Below are positions 55,987 to 64,000 of a DNA stretch of 64,000 nt, in pieces; the stretch's first letter is position 1, and each line of letters opens with the position of its first letter. Where the stretch lies: contig NZ_CP017241.1 in NCBI RefSeq assembly GCF_001908375.1, forward strand, positions 995,001 through 1,059,000, written 5' to 3'. The notes beneath the pieces are model-generated. The model had not been told where the DNA came from. It worked only from the letters and a program-made list of their open reading frames with translations, and made no database searches. The stretch is from Rhizobium etli 8C-3. GTDB lineage: Bacteria > Pseudomonadota > Alphaproteobacteria > Rhizobiales > Rhizobiaceae. The translations under genes were made by a program, and so were the position numbers.

Positions 55987-57471
55987 TCAGATATCGCTTG
56001 CGGCGTTCTTCCAGAGTTCCGCCGCTTCTGCCGCGGTCATCCGGTGCACATGCGCCTCGTCGCGGCGGTTTGCGAAGATTTCGCTCGCCATAATCTGCTC
56101 GGCGAGGTCGGCGGGCAGCGAGAGGATGACGCGCGCGTCTCCGGCGTGAAGTCCGCCGAGTTCCGAGCGCTTGCCGGTCACCATGCCGCCGGCGACCGTA
56201 TTGTTGGTGTCCGGGTCGATGAGGATGAAGGAGCCGGAGGAGCGGTTCTGCTCATAAGGATCGAAGATCGCCGCCTCCTCGAAGGCGAGGCGCACTTTGC
56301 CGATGGCATTCATGTAAAGCCGCTCGGCCACATGCCAGGCGCCGGTCTTCAGTTCCAGCTGGCTGATGGGCTGCACCTGGACGCGCTGGCGACGGCTGCC
56401 GCTCTTCAGCCAGTAGCGCTTGCCGGCCTCGATGCCTTCCGGCTGCAGCGCCACGATTTGCGCGTCGAAGGCAAGGCCGACCTGCGGCTGGCTGTCGATC
56501 GAAACGATCATGTCGCCGCGCGCGACGTCCACCTGTCGGTCGAGCACGAGAGTGATTGCGTCGCCCGCGACGGCTGCGTTGCGCACGAGGTCGAAGGTGA
56601 CGATCTTGGAAACATTGGCAACCATGCCCGATGGCAGGATCATGACGCTGTCGCCGGGCTTCACCGACCCGCCGGCAACCGTGCCCTGATAGCCGCGGAA
56701 GCTTTCGCCGGGACGCGAAACGCGCTGCACCGAGAGACGGAAGCCGACGGTCTGCGACGAGCGCACCGTGGCAAGCTCCAGCGTCTCGACCAGCGTCGGA
56801 CCCGTGTACCAGGGCATGGAGGCCTGGCCGGAATAAACGACGTTTTCACCCTTCAGCGCCGACATCGGGATCGCAGTGATCTGCTTGATGCCGAGCGACA
56901 GGGCAAATTCCTTGAACTCGTGCGTGATCTTCTCAAATCCAGCGCGGTCATAACCCGTCAGGTCGATCTTGTTGACGGCAAGCACGAACTGCTTGATGCC
57001 GAGGAGCGAGGCGATCGTCGCGTGGCGGCGCGTCTGCTCCAGGATGCCGGCGCGGGCATCGACGAGCAGCACGGCAAGATCGGCGGTCGAGGCGCCGGTT
57101 GCCATGTTGCGGGTGTACTGTTCATGGCCGGGCGTGTCGGCGACGATGAAGGCGCGCCTGTCGGTTTGGAAATAGCGATAGGCGACATCGATGGTGATGC
57201 CCTGTTCGCGCTCCGCCTGCAGGCCGTCCAGAAGCAGCGCAAAGTCGGGCAGGCCGAGATCGTTTTGCTTGCCGGTGGAATCGCGCTGGAGCGTCGCCGC
57301 CTGGTCTTCCTTGACCGCCTTGGTGTCCCAGAGCAACCGGCCGATCAGCGTGGATTTTCCGTCATCGACGCTGCCGCAGGTGATAAGGCGCAACGGCCGC
57401 GTGTCGCGCGTGGCCTTCAACGGCTCGGCGGCAGGCAGGGCGATGGCGGTTGCAGGTGCTGCTGCAGTCAT
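55987..57471 (-). CDS. cysN: Sulfate adenylyltransferase subunit 1 (GTPase)
   Basis: CysN is the GTPase partner of CysD; together they make APS from sulfate and ATP. The 494-residue protein has an EF-Tu-like G domain with GSVDDGKSTLIGRLLWDT (P-loop), VADTPGHEQYTRNMATGA (G3) and AVNKIDLTGY (G4), then two beta-barrel domains. There is no C-terminal CysC kinase domain, fitting an APS reductase pathway. The ATG at 57471 lies just after the cysD stop; a GTG at 57489 would overlap it. Confidence 0.96.
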   Translation of the reverse strand: MTAAAPATAIALPAAEPLKATRDTRPLRLITCGSVDDGKSTLIGRLLWDTKAVKEDQAATLQRDSTGKQNDLGLPDFALLLDGLQAEREQGITIDVAYRYFQTDRRAFIVADTPGHEQYTRNMATGASTADLAVLLVDARAGILEQTRRHATIASLLGIKQFVLAVNKIDLTGYDRAGFEKITHEFKEFALSLGIKQITAIPMSALKGENVVYSGQASMPWYTGPTLVETLELATVRSSQTVGFRLSVQRVSRPGESFRGYQGTVAGGSVKPGDSVMILPSGMVANVSKIVTFDLVRNAAVAGDAITLVLDRQVDVARGDMIVSIDSQPQVGLAFDAQIVALQPEGIEAGKRYWLKSGSRRQRVQVQPISQLELKTGAWHVAERLYMNAIGKVRLAFEEAAIFDPYEQNRSSGSFILIDPDTNNTVAGGMVTGKRSELGGLHAGDARVILSLPADLAEQIMASEIFANRRDEAHVHRMTAAEAAELWKNAASDI

Positions 57472-57472
57472 C

Positions 57473-58426
57473 TCAGAAATATCCTTCACGCTTCTTCTTT
57501 TCCATGGAGCCGGACTGGTCGCGGTCGATGGCGCGGCCCTGGCGCTCGGAAACGGTTGCGATTTCCAGCTCCGCTATGACGTCTTCAAGAGTGGTGGCGG
57601 TGGAGCGGATGGCACCCGTCAGCGGGAAATCGCCGAGGGTGCGGAAACGTATCATGCCTTCCTGGCGGACTTCGCCGGGAAGCAGTTCCAGCCGCGGGTC
57701 CTCCGCAAGGATCATCATGCCGTCGCGCTCAACGTAGGGGCGCTTCTTCGCATAGTAGAGCGGCACCAGCGGAATTTCTTCGGCCTGGATGTAGCGCCAG
57801 ATATCAACTTCGGTCCAGTTCGAAAGCGGGAAGGCGCGTACGCTCTCACCCTTGCGGATCTGGCCGTTGTAGATGTTCCAGAGCTCTGGCCGCTGGTTGC
57901 GCGGATCCCAGCGGTGATCGGGCGTGCGGAAGGAGTAGATGCGTTCCTTGGCCCGGCTTGCCTCCTCGTCGCGGCGCGCGCCGCCGAAGGCTGCATCGAA
58001 CTGTCCAGCGTCGAGCGCCTGGCGCAGCCCCTCGGTCTTCATGATGTCGGTGAAGGTCGCCGAGCCATGGGTGAAGGGTGTGATGCCTTCGGCTGCTCCG
58101 CGCGGATTGATGTGCTCGATCAGGTCCAGGTCGTACTTCTTCGCGGTCTCGTTGCGAAACGCGATCATCTCCTGGAATTTCCAGCCGGTGTTCACATGAA
58201 GAAGCGGGAAGGGGACGCGGCCCGGATAAAAGGCCTTACGTGCCAGGTGCAGCAGCACCGAGGAGTCCTTACCGATCGAATAGAGCATCACCGGACGCTC
58301 GAATTCGGCTGCAACCTCGCGGAAGATATGGATGGACTCGTTTTCCAAAGCCTTGAGGTGCGGATCGAGCGGCGGCTTGGCGCTCTGGGGATTGTTGAGT
58401 TCCGTATCCGGACGGCTATCGGGCAT
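57473..58426 (-). CDS. cysD: Sulfate adenylyltransferase subunit 2
   Basis: CysD is the catalytic ATP pyrophosphatase-fold subunit that adenylates sulfate. The 317-residue protein carries [18 protein letters not shown] (PP-loop), [32 protein letters not shown] and [13 protein letters not shown]. It is transcribed from the cysH side and ends two bases before the cysN start, so they form an operon. Confidence 0.97.
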   Translation of the reverse strand: MPDSRPDTELNNPQSAKPPLDPHLKALENESIHIFREVAAEFERPVMLYSIGKDSSVLLHLARKAFYPGRVPFPLLHVNTGWKFQEMIAFRNETAKKYDLDLIEHINPRGAAEGITPFTHGSATFTDIMKTEGLRQALDAGQFDAAFGGARRDEEASRAKERIYSFRTPDHRWDPRNQRPELWNIYNGQIRKGESVRAFPLSNWTEVDIWRYIQAEEIPLVPLYYAKKRPYVERDGMMILAEDPRLELLPGEVRQEGMIRFRTLGDFPLTGAIRSTATTLEDVIAELEIATVSERQGRAIDRDQSGSMEKKKREGYF

Positions 58427-58449
58427 TTCCTACTCCAGACTTTCGATCA

Positions 58450-58505
58450 TTGGCAAGGAGGCATTTGCCCCTCACACCAACCCTCTCGGGGAGAGGGAGT
58501 TTAAA
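58450..58505. repeat. Intergenic hairpin between cysH and cysD
   Basis: CCCTCTC and GAGAGGG pair around GGG (58481-58497), preceded by CCCCTCACACCAA. The sequence resembles short rhizobial intergenic repeats. It has a poor U-tract, so termination is not certain. Confidence 0.45.
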
Positions 58506-58525
58506 TGCCGCGCTTGGCGGCTCGA

Positions 58526-59266
58526 CTATCGTGCGGCAACCGCTGTCGCCTCTTCGCCGACATGCAAGCCGCATTCGCGCTTTTCATCCTGTTCCCACCA
58601 CCACCGGCCGGCGCGCTCCGGCTCGCCGGGCTTGATGGCGCGCGTGCACGGCTCGCAGCCGATAGAAGGGTAGCCGCGGGCATGCAGCGGATTAACCGGC
58701 ACGCTGTTGTCGGCGACGTAGGACTTGATTGTGTCGATATCCCAGTCGGCAAGCGGATTGATCTTCAGGAGGTGCCGTTCGGCGTCATATTCCGCAAAAG
58801 GCGTTTCCGCGCGATTGGCGGACTGACCGCGGCGCAGACCGGTGATCCAGATCGTTGCGCCTGCCAGCGCCCGCGCAAGCGGCTTCAGCTTGCGCACGCC
58901 ACAACAGGCATGCCTGGCCTCGACGCTGTCGTAAAAGCCGTTCATGCCGTATTTCGTCGCGTAAGCGTCGATATCGGCCTGCTCCGGCTCGTAGCGGATG
59001 ATGTGGATCCCGTACTGGTTTTCGGTTTCCGCAATCAGCGCCAGCGTCTCGGGGAAGAGGCGGCCTGTCTGCAGCGTGACGACGTCGATCGGCAGGCGAT
59101 GATTGCCGATTTCGGCGGTGATCACCTGGTCTTCGATACCAAGCGATGTCGTGAAGACCACTCTTACGTCAAGACCGGCGACAAACGACAGACGTTCGGC
59201 CAGGCTCAAGGTCGCAAGTTTCGTATTCAGCGTTTCCGCTTCTTCGATGAGATTGACAACAGTCAT
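58526..59266 (-). CDS. cysH: Phosphoadenylyl-/adenylylsulfate reductase
   Basis: This reductase makes sulfite from activated sulfate. The 246-residue product has two Cys pairs for a 4Fe-4S cluster (HACCGVRKLKPL and GCEPCTRAIKP) and the catalytic cysteine near the end in KRECGLH, the pattern of bacterial APS reductases. So the preferred substrate is likely APS. The ATG at 59266 (MTVVNLIEEAE) is chosen; the frame continues open to 59437. It is followed by cysD and cysN on the same strand. Confidence 0.93.
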   Translation of the reverse strand: MTVVNLIEEAETLNTKLATLSLAERLSFVAGLDVRVVFTTSLGIEDQVITAEIGNHRLPIDVVTLQTGRLFPETLALIAETENQYGIHIIRYEPEQADIDAYATKYGMNGFYDSVEARHACCGVRKLKPLARALAGATIWITGLRRGQSANRAETPFAEYDAERHLLKINPLADWDIDTIKSYVADNSVPVNPLHARGYPSIGCEPCTRAIKPGEPERAGRWWWEQDEKRECGLHVGEEATAVAAR

Positions 59267-59687
59267 GGGAATCCTGTCCTCGATGTGGCCGGAGTATCGC
59301 AGCTTGAGGGCAGATCGCACAGAAAAACGGATTTCGAAAGCAGCGCATGCTGGAGCAAATATCTCTCCGTAGCCGCTGCAATGCAGAAAAGCAGCCGCGT
59401 CAGGCAAATGATCCGTCGAGGCTGGATTAATCTCCATAAAATTAGTAGAGTAACACGCTGCCTGTCAATTGGAAATCTGAAGTGATGTCGGAAAAGATGC
59501 AGGAACCCCGATTCCAGAGTAGAATTCACTCCGTTGGCCGAGCAAGAAAAACAAGGCCAAAATGCTTGTCTTCCAAGGCTTTCACTGGCGCGTTCAAATT
59601 CCGTTCATGCTGGCTGTGCAATAGGAGATAGGTAAGCTTGTGAGGTGATGCTTCAAGTTGCATCGCTCGTGTGTGTGACGGTCCAAA
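59267..59687. promoter_or_regulatory. Divergent control region of cysH and the Rrf2 regulator
   Basis: These 420 bases hold no plausible gene. An AT-rich block around 59425-59450 (with ATTAAT and ATTAGT separated by nine bases) lies toward the cysH side and could be an Rrf2-family site. Promoters for both directions must be here. Confidence 0.4.
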
Positions 59688-60134
59688 ATGATTACGCAGA
59701 AGGCAAAATACGCGCTCCGGGCGCTGACGGTACTGGCGGAAGCCGATGCCGGCGAGCCCGTCATGATTTCCGACATCGCAGCGCAACAGAAAATTCCAAA
59801 GAAGTTTCTCGAGCAGATCCTGCTCGATCTCAAGCATCAGGGCATTGTTGCGAGCCGACGCGGCAAGGCGGGCGGCTATCTGCTGTTGAAGCCCGCCGAC
59901 ATGATCACCTTTGGCGAAATCCTGCGCATCGTCGACGGCCCGATCGCGCCGCTCCCATGCCTATCGATCACGGCTTATCGCAAGTGCGACGATTGCGACG
60001 GCGAGCAGACCTGCGAAATTCGCAGCGTCTTTGCCAAAGTGGCGGATGCAACGCGCAAGGTTCTGTTCTCGACGACGATTGCCGACGCGGTCGCGCCGGC
60101 AAAAGGCGCAGAGGTCACCCGGCTCCTCGCCTGA
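59688..60134 (+). CDS. Rrf2 family transcriptional regulator
   Basis: This 148-residue regulator has a winged helix (ISDIAAQQKIPKKFLEQILLDLK, about residues 27-49) and a GKAGGYLLLKP wing. The C-terminal half has a set of cysteines (LPCLSITAYRKCDDCDGEQTC) that could hold an iron-sulfur cluster or sense thiols. It is divergent from cysH, and Rrf2 proteins (CymR, IscR) often control sulfur or cysteine genes, so a role in regulating cysHDN is likely. Confidence 0.9.
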   Translation: MITQKAKYALRALTVLAEADAGEPVMISDIAAQQKIPKKFLEQILLDLKHQGIVASRRGKAGGYLLLKPADMITFGEILRIVDGPIAPLPCLSITAYRKCDDCDGEQTCEIRSVFAKVADATRKVLFSTTIADAVAPAKGAEVTRLLA

Positions 60135-60257
60135 CCAGTCATAGGCAGCCGCAGGTCGCGAAGTCATGGACCTGCTTCAAGATTTGGTGAGTAGCCTTTC
60201 AAAGCCGCTGGCAAGCGCCAATTCGGACCTGTTCGAAAAAGGGCAGGGAGAATAGAA

Positions 60258-60644
60258 ATGCGTGTCTTATCCAGAAAGCAGATCGTCTTGTGCGCGGCCC
60301 TTGCGGCAAGTTTCGCGACTGGCGCTGCGGCCCATCACGGCTGGTCATGGGCCGAGGCCGAGCAGATGGAGTTGAGGGGGACGATACAGAAGATTTCCAT
60401 GGGCGGCCCGCATCCCGCGCTAGACGTTGCGACCGTCGATGACGGCGTGTGGCGCGTCGAACTCGGCAATCCGCGCCAGACGGAGCGGTCCGGCTTCGTC
60501 GAGGGCTCGGCGAAGACCGGCGATCCGATCATTGCGATCGGAAACCGTTCGCTGGATCGGAATGAAAAGCGCATGAAGGCCGTGAGAATCACAGTCGGCG
60601 AGAAGCGCTACGATATCTATCCTGATCGAATCCAGACGAACTGA
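60258..60644 (+). CDS. Exported DUF6152 family protein
   Basis: This 128-residue protein has a signal peptide (about residues 1-25, cleaved near GAAA) followed by HHGWSWAEAEQMELRGTIQKI, GGPHPALDV and WRVELGNPRQTERSG. This is the pattern of the DUF6152 family, OB-like exported proteins of unknown role whose mature N-terminus begins with paired histidines, possibly binding metal. It is followed after four bases by a membrane protein gene, with which it forms a pair. Confidence 0.8.
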   Translation: MRVLSRKQIVLCAALAASFATGAAAHHGWSWAEAEQMELRGTIQKISMGGPHPALDVATVDDGVWRVELGNPRQTERSGFVEGSAKTGDPIIAIGNRSLDRNEKRMKAVRITVGEKRYDIYPDRIQTN

Positions 60645-60648
60645 CCGC

Positions 60649-61125
60649 ATGGCGATCGAGCTTCTGGAATGCATTGCCGCAACTCCGATCGCCGCCGGGT
60701 TGCGGCGGTCAGCGCTGCTTTACATGTTCGTTAACGCTTCGCATATTTTGTCCATCGGCTTGCTGCTCGGCGCCATCCTGCCGCTCGATCTCAGGTTGAC
60801 GGGCTTCTTTCCGTTGGTCCCGCTTTCGGTGGTCGGGCCATTCCTGTCTCGCGCAGCCGCCGTCGGTTTGACGGGAGCGATCGTCACAGGCTTCTGCCTC
60901 TTCAGCGTCAGGCCGATCGAATATGCCGGGAATCCGGCATTTTTGGCAAAGATCGGATTGCTGGCAGTGGGCGTTGCCAACGCCGCCATCGTGCATGCCA
61001 GGGATAGCTGGCGAAAGGCGATTGCCGGTATGGCTGTTGCAGCGAGCTTGCGCATTGCAGCCATGGTTTCGGCGTCGGTATGGATTAGCGCTCTCATCGC
61101 CGGACGGTGGATTGGTTTCATATAG
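60649..61125 (+). CDS. Small membrane protein (DUF6644/DUF2214-like)
   Basis: This 158-residue protein has four predicted membrane helices (about 22-45, 55-85, 92-112 and 120-150) and few charged residues. It includes YMFVNASHILSIGLLLGAIL and IWISALIAGRWIGFI-like elements. The family name is uncertain; it resembles small quinone- or metal-associated membrane proteins that pair with DUF6152. It starts four bases after the DUF6152 stop. Confidence 0.62.
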   Translation: MAIELLECIAATPIAAGLRRSALLYMFVNASHILSIGLLLGAILPLDLRLTGFFPLVPLSVVGPFLSRAAAVGLTGAIVTGFCLFSVRPIEYAGNPAFLAKIGLLAVGVANAAIVHARDSWRKAIAGMAVAASLRIAAMVSASVWISALIAGRWIGFI

Positions 61126-61327
61126 TCCTGGTTGCGTGCGTCTATAAACGGCGCATTGTTCGAATCCGGATCGGTATCGGCGAAACCGAATTGAAGGAGC
61201 CTGGACAAGAAGGCGGCCAAGCGGTCCATCTGGCAGCGTCATCACAAGGCCTGCCGGAGGCCGGTCGGGTCAGCTGCGGAAAGATCCCACGCGAGGATTG
61301 GGCATTCCCGTGTCTTGTCGGCGGTGA

Positions 61328-62977
61328 TTACCGGTCGCTCAGTTTCCAGCGTGGATTGACCCAAGGCTCCTGGTTCGAGCGCGGCAGCGGCTGTTTGCCG
61401 AGAATATGGTCCGCCGCCTTCTCGCCGGTCATGATCGAGGGGCCATTGAGGTTGCCGTAGGTGATGTGCGGGAAGATGGACGAGTCGGCAACGCGCAGGC
61501 CGTCCACCCCGATAACACGCGTCTCGGGGTCGGTCACGGCCATTGGGTCGTTCTTATCGCCCAGCTTGCAGGTGCCGCAAGGGTGGTAGGCGCTTTCCAG
61601 ATGCTCGCGCAGGAAGCCATCGATCTCTGCGTCCGTCTGCACCTTCTCGCCCGGTTGGATCTCCGGCCCGCGATATGGGTCGAAAGCTTGCTGGGCGAAG
61701 ATCTCGCGTGTGAGGCGCACACAGTGGCGGAATTTCTCCCAGTCATCCGGATGGCTCATATAGTTGAAGCGGATGACGGGGTCGGACTTCGGATCGGGCG
61801 AGCGCAGGGTAACGGACCCGCGCGACTTCGAGAGATTGTAGCCGACATGTACCTGGAAGCCGTGGCTCTTTGCCGCCGCCTTGCCATCATAGCTGATCGC
61901 CACAGGCAGGAAGTGATACTGGATGTCCGGCTGCTTGATGCCGGCTGCCGAGCGCAGGAAGGCGCATGCTTCGAACTGGTTGGAGGTGCCGAGGCCGGAT
62001 CTCGTGAACATCCATTGCGCACCCGCGACACCTTGCCAGAACCATGGCAGCCAGGAATAGAGCGAAACCGGCTTGGTGCTGACCTGCTGGAAATAGAATT
62101 CCATATGGTCCTGCAGGTTGGCGCCGACACCTGGCCTGTCGGCCTTCACCTCGATGCCGTGCTCCTGCAAATGAGCGCCCGGGCCGATGCCGGAAAGCAT
62201 CAACAGCTTCGGCGAGTTGAAGGATGAGGCGGAAACGATCACCTCGCGGTTCGCCTTGATGATTTCGACCTTGCCGCGGCGCTCGATCTCGACGCCGGTC
62301 GCACGGCCGTTCTCGATAATGACCCTGCATGCCAGGCCGTAGGCGATGTCGACATTCGGCCGCTTCAGCGCCGGCTTGAGATAGGCGCTCGCCGCAGACC
62401 AGCGACGGCCGCGGAAAATGGTCTGCTCCATCAGCCCGAAGCCTTCCTGCTTCGAGCCGTTGTAGTCGTCCGTCGCCTCGAAGCCCGCCTGTTTGCCGGC
62501 TTCGATGAATGCATGGAACAGCGGATTGCGAAAGCCGCCGCGTTGCACATGCAGCGGGCCGTCGGTGCCGCGCCAGCCTTCCTCGCCGCCGTGCGAATGC
62601 TCCATGCGCTTGAAGTAGGGCAGCACGTCGGCATAGGCCCAGCCGTTGGCGCCGAGCTCTTCCCAACGGTTGTAGTCCTCGGCATGGCCGCGCACATAGA
62701 CCATCCCGTTGATCGAGGAGGAGCCGCCGATCACCTTGCCGCGCGGCGCGGTGATGCGCCGGCCGTTGAGGTTGGGTTCGGGTTCGGAGAGGTAGCCCCA
62801 GTTGTAGCGCCTCATGCTCATCGGCCAAGCAAGGGCTGCCGGCATCTGGATGAACGGCCCGAAGTCGCTGCCGCCCGCCTCGATGACGATCACGCTGTTT
62901 CTGCCGTCTTCGGAGAGACGATAGGCAAGGGCCGACCCTGCCGAGCCGGAGCCTATGATGACGAAGTCTGCCTGCAT
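61328..62977 (-). CDS. betA: Choline dehydrogenase
   Basis: BetA is an FAD-containing GMC oxidoreductase that oxidises choline to betaine aldehyde, on the way to the osmoprotectant glycine betaine. The 549-residue product begins [20 protein letters not shown] (FAD-binding), continues with [20 protein letters not shown] (GMC signature 1), [14 protein letters not shown] (signature 2) and the catalytic histidine in [10 protein letters not shown]. The ATG at 62977 is the family start; the frame upstream is without support. It follows betB by 62 bases. Confidence 0.95.
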   Translation of the reverse strand: MQADFVIIGSGSAGSALAYRLSEDGRNSVIVIEAGGSDFGPFIQMPAALAWPMSMRRYNWGYLSEPEPNLNGRRITAPRGKVIGGSSSINGMVYVRGHAEDYNRWEELGANGWAYADVLPYFKRMEHSHGGEEGWRGTDGPLHVQRGGFRNPLFHAFIEAGKQAGFEATDDYNGSKQEGFGLMEQTIFRGRRWSAASAYLKPALKRPNVDIAYGLACRVIIENGRATGVEIERRGKVEIIKANREVIVSASSFNSPKLLMLSGIGPGAHLQEHGIEVKADRPGVGANLQDHMEFYFQQVSTKPVSLYSWLPWFWQGVAGAQWMFTRSGLGTSNQFEACAFLRSAAGIKQPDIQYHFLPVAISYDGKAAAKSHGFQVHVGYNLSKSRGSVTLRSPDPKSDPVIRFNYMSHPDDWEKFRHCVRLTREIFAQQAFDPYRGPEIQPGEKVQTDAEIDGFLREHLESAYHPCGTCKLGDKNDPMAVTDPETRVIGVDGLRVADSSIFPHITYGNLNGPSIMTGEKAADHILGKQPLPRSNQEPWVNPRWKLSDR

Positions 62978-63039
62978 GATTGTGCACTCGGTATGTGTTG
63001 ATCTTCGCCTCACCACAAGCGGGAGGGCGTAACCTCTTC

Positions 63040-64000
63040 TCAGTAAGGCGCCGCCACCGGCCCCATGCCCACGTAGACCGTTTTCAACTCCGAATAATGC
63101 TCCAGCGCCGCCAGCGAGTTCTCCCGCCCGAAACCGGATTGCTTCGAGCCGCCGAAGGGAATTTCGACCGGGCAGAGATTGTAGGTGTTGATCCAGAGCG
63201 TGCCGGCCTCGAGCTGGTCGGCGACGCGGTGGGCGCGCGTCAGATCGGCGGTGAAGACGCCACCCGAGAGGCCGAATTCGGTGGCGTTCGCACGTCCGAT
63301 GACTTCGCCTTCGTCATCGAAGTCGAGCACGCACATCACCGGTCCGAAGATTTCCTCGCGGGCAATGGTCATGCCGTCGGTCACGTCGGCAAACACGGTC
63401 GGCTGGACGTAATAGCCCTCGCCGGAAACATTGTTCGGAATGCCACCGCCGGTGATGAGCGTCGCACCCTCGGAGTTGCCCTTGTCGATGTAACTCAAGA
63501 CCTTCTGTCGCTGGTCGAAGGAAACCATCGGGCCGAGCTGCGTCGACTCGTCCATCGGGTCGCCGATCAGGATCGCCTCGGTGCGAGCCTTCAGCCGCTT
63601 CAGGAACTCGCCCTTGATGTTCCTTTGCACAAAAACACGGGTGCCGTTCGAGCACACCTGGCCCGTTGAATAGAAGTTGCCGAGCATGGCGCCGCCGATT
63701 GCGCTGTCGATATCGGCATCGTCGAAGACGATCAGCGGCGACTTGCCGCCGAGCTCCATCGTCACATGTTTGAGGTGGCTGGCGGCGGAGGCGGCGACCT
63801 TACGGCCGGTCGGCACGGAGCCGGTGAGCGAGACTTTTGCCACGTCCTTATGGTTGACGAGCAGCGGGCCGGTGTCGCGGTCTCCCTGGATCACATTGTA
63901 AAGACCCTTCGGCAGGCCTGCTTCGAAAAGGATTTCGGCAATCTTCAAGGCCCCAAGCGGCGTGTTTTCCGAAGGCTTGAAGACCATCGCATTGCCGGCG
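63040..64000 (-). CDS. betB: Betaine aldehyde dehydrogenase, C-terminal part (cut by window end)
   Basis: BetB converts betaine aldehyde to glycine betaine with NAD(P). About 320 C-terminal residues are visible; the 5' end lies beyond 64000. The catalytic glutamate is in [16 protein letters not shown] and the catalytic cysteine in [32 protein letters not shown] and the final [14 protein letters not shown] and [12 protein letters not shown] blocks are typical. The pair betB-betA in this order is the usual rhizobial arrangement. Confidence 0.95.
   Translation of the reverse strand, partial: AGNAMVFKPSENTPLGALKIAEILFEAGLPKGLYNVIQGDRDTGPLLVNHKDVAKVSLTGSVPTGRKVAASAASHLKHVTMELGGKSPLIVFDDADIDSAIGGAMLGNFYSTGQVCSNGTRVFVQRNIKGEFLKRLKARTEAILIGDPMDESTQLGPMVSFDQRQKVLSYIDKGNSEGATLITGGGIPNNVSGEGYYVQPTVFADVTDGMTIAREEIFGPVMCVLDFDDEGEVIGRANATEFGLSGGVFTADLTRAHRVADQLEAGTLWINTYNLCPVEIPFGGSKQSGFGRENSLAALEHYSELKTVYVGMGPVAAPY

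Overview
The window is a GC-rich alphaproteobacterial chromosome segment, most likely from the Rhizobiaceae (Rhizobium/Agrobacterium group). The evidence is gene content and order: a cox operon with a CoxF-type small protein, followed by DUF983, SURF1, ispH, thrB and rnhA; a CcrM-type GANTC methyltransferase; mutY divergent from a DUF721 (DciA-like) gene, then a DsbA-like gene, smc and ppdK; a CysH of the iron-sulfur APS-reductase type with CysD/CysN; and betB-betA. No named strain can be assigned from the sequence alone.

Layout. 1-4793: aa3 cytochrome oxidase and its assembly genes (coxB end, ctaD, ctaB, coxF-like, ctaG, ctaE), closed by a strong terminator. 4848-10219: a reversed CPT-like kinase, then DUF983, SURF1, ispH, thrB, rnhA and an EEP-family hydrolase. 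10382-14026: a GntR regulator and a complete polar amino-acid ABC importer. 14043-17636: a secreted alpha/beta hydrolase, a second GntR regulator, NAD-dependent formate dehydrogenase and a Dabb protein. 17655-20299: a zinc-type ABC importer (ATPase, permease, binding protein) preceded by an overlooked 40-residue membrane ORF and two Zur-like palindromes. 20655-25443: cupin, HxlR regulator with its operator and a decayed SDR fragment, peroxiredoxin, DsbD-N-like protein, YqgE and a zinc metallopeptidase. 25601-31878: a four-gene reverse cluster (thrC, M16 peptidase, GNAT, PAS/GGDEF/EAL). 32078-36267: lipoprotein, HAD phosphatase, ArsR with divergent NIPSNAP and ABM genes, then ccrM. 36388-46235: HAD and mutY, then DciA, DsbA, smc, a candidate small RNA and ppdK. 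46223-51475: small conserved proteins, DUF1499 and a translationally coupled cupin/MBL/DCC/DUF4166 operon.

51639-55847 is bounded by tRNA-Gln(TTG) and tRNA-Pro(CGG). Most of the DNA between them looks accessory and decaying: iterated operator-like repeats, a frameshifted and internally deleted Fic gene, an unknown ORF overlapping its end, and an IS3-type transposase fragment. No integrase or duplicated tRNA end was found. 55987-60134 holds the sulfate assimilation genes cysD, cysN and cysH with a divergent Rrf2 regulator. The window ends with two small exported or membrane proteins and betA/betB (the latter cut by the window edge).

The most unusual signals are the Fic locus with its CTTAAG repeats, a three-hairpin transcript-like element between smc and ppdK, and the 40-residue ORF that heads the zinc importer operon.
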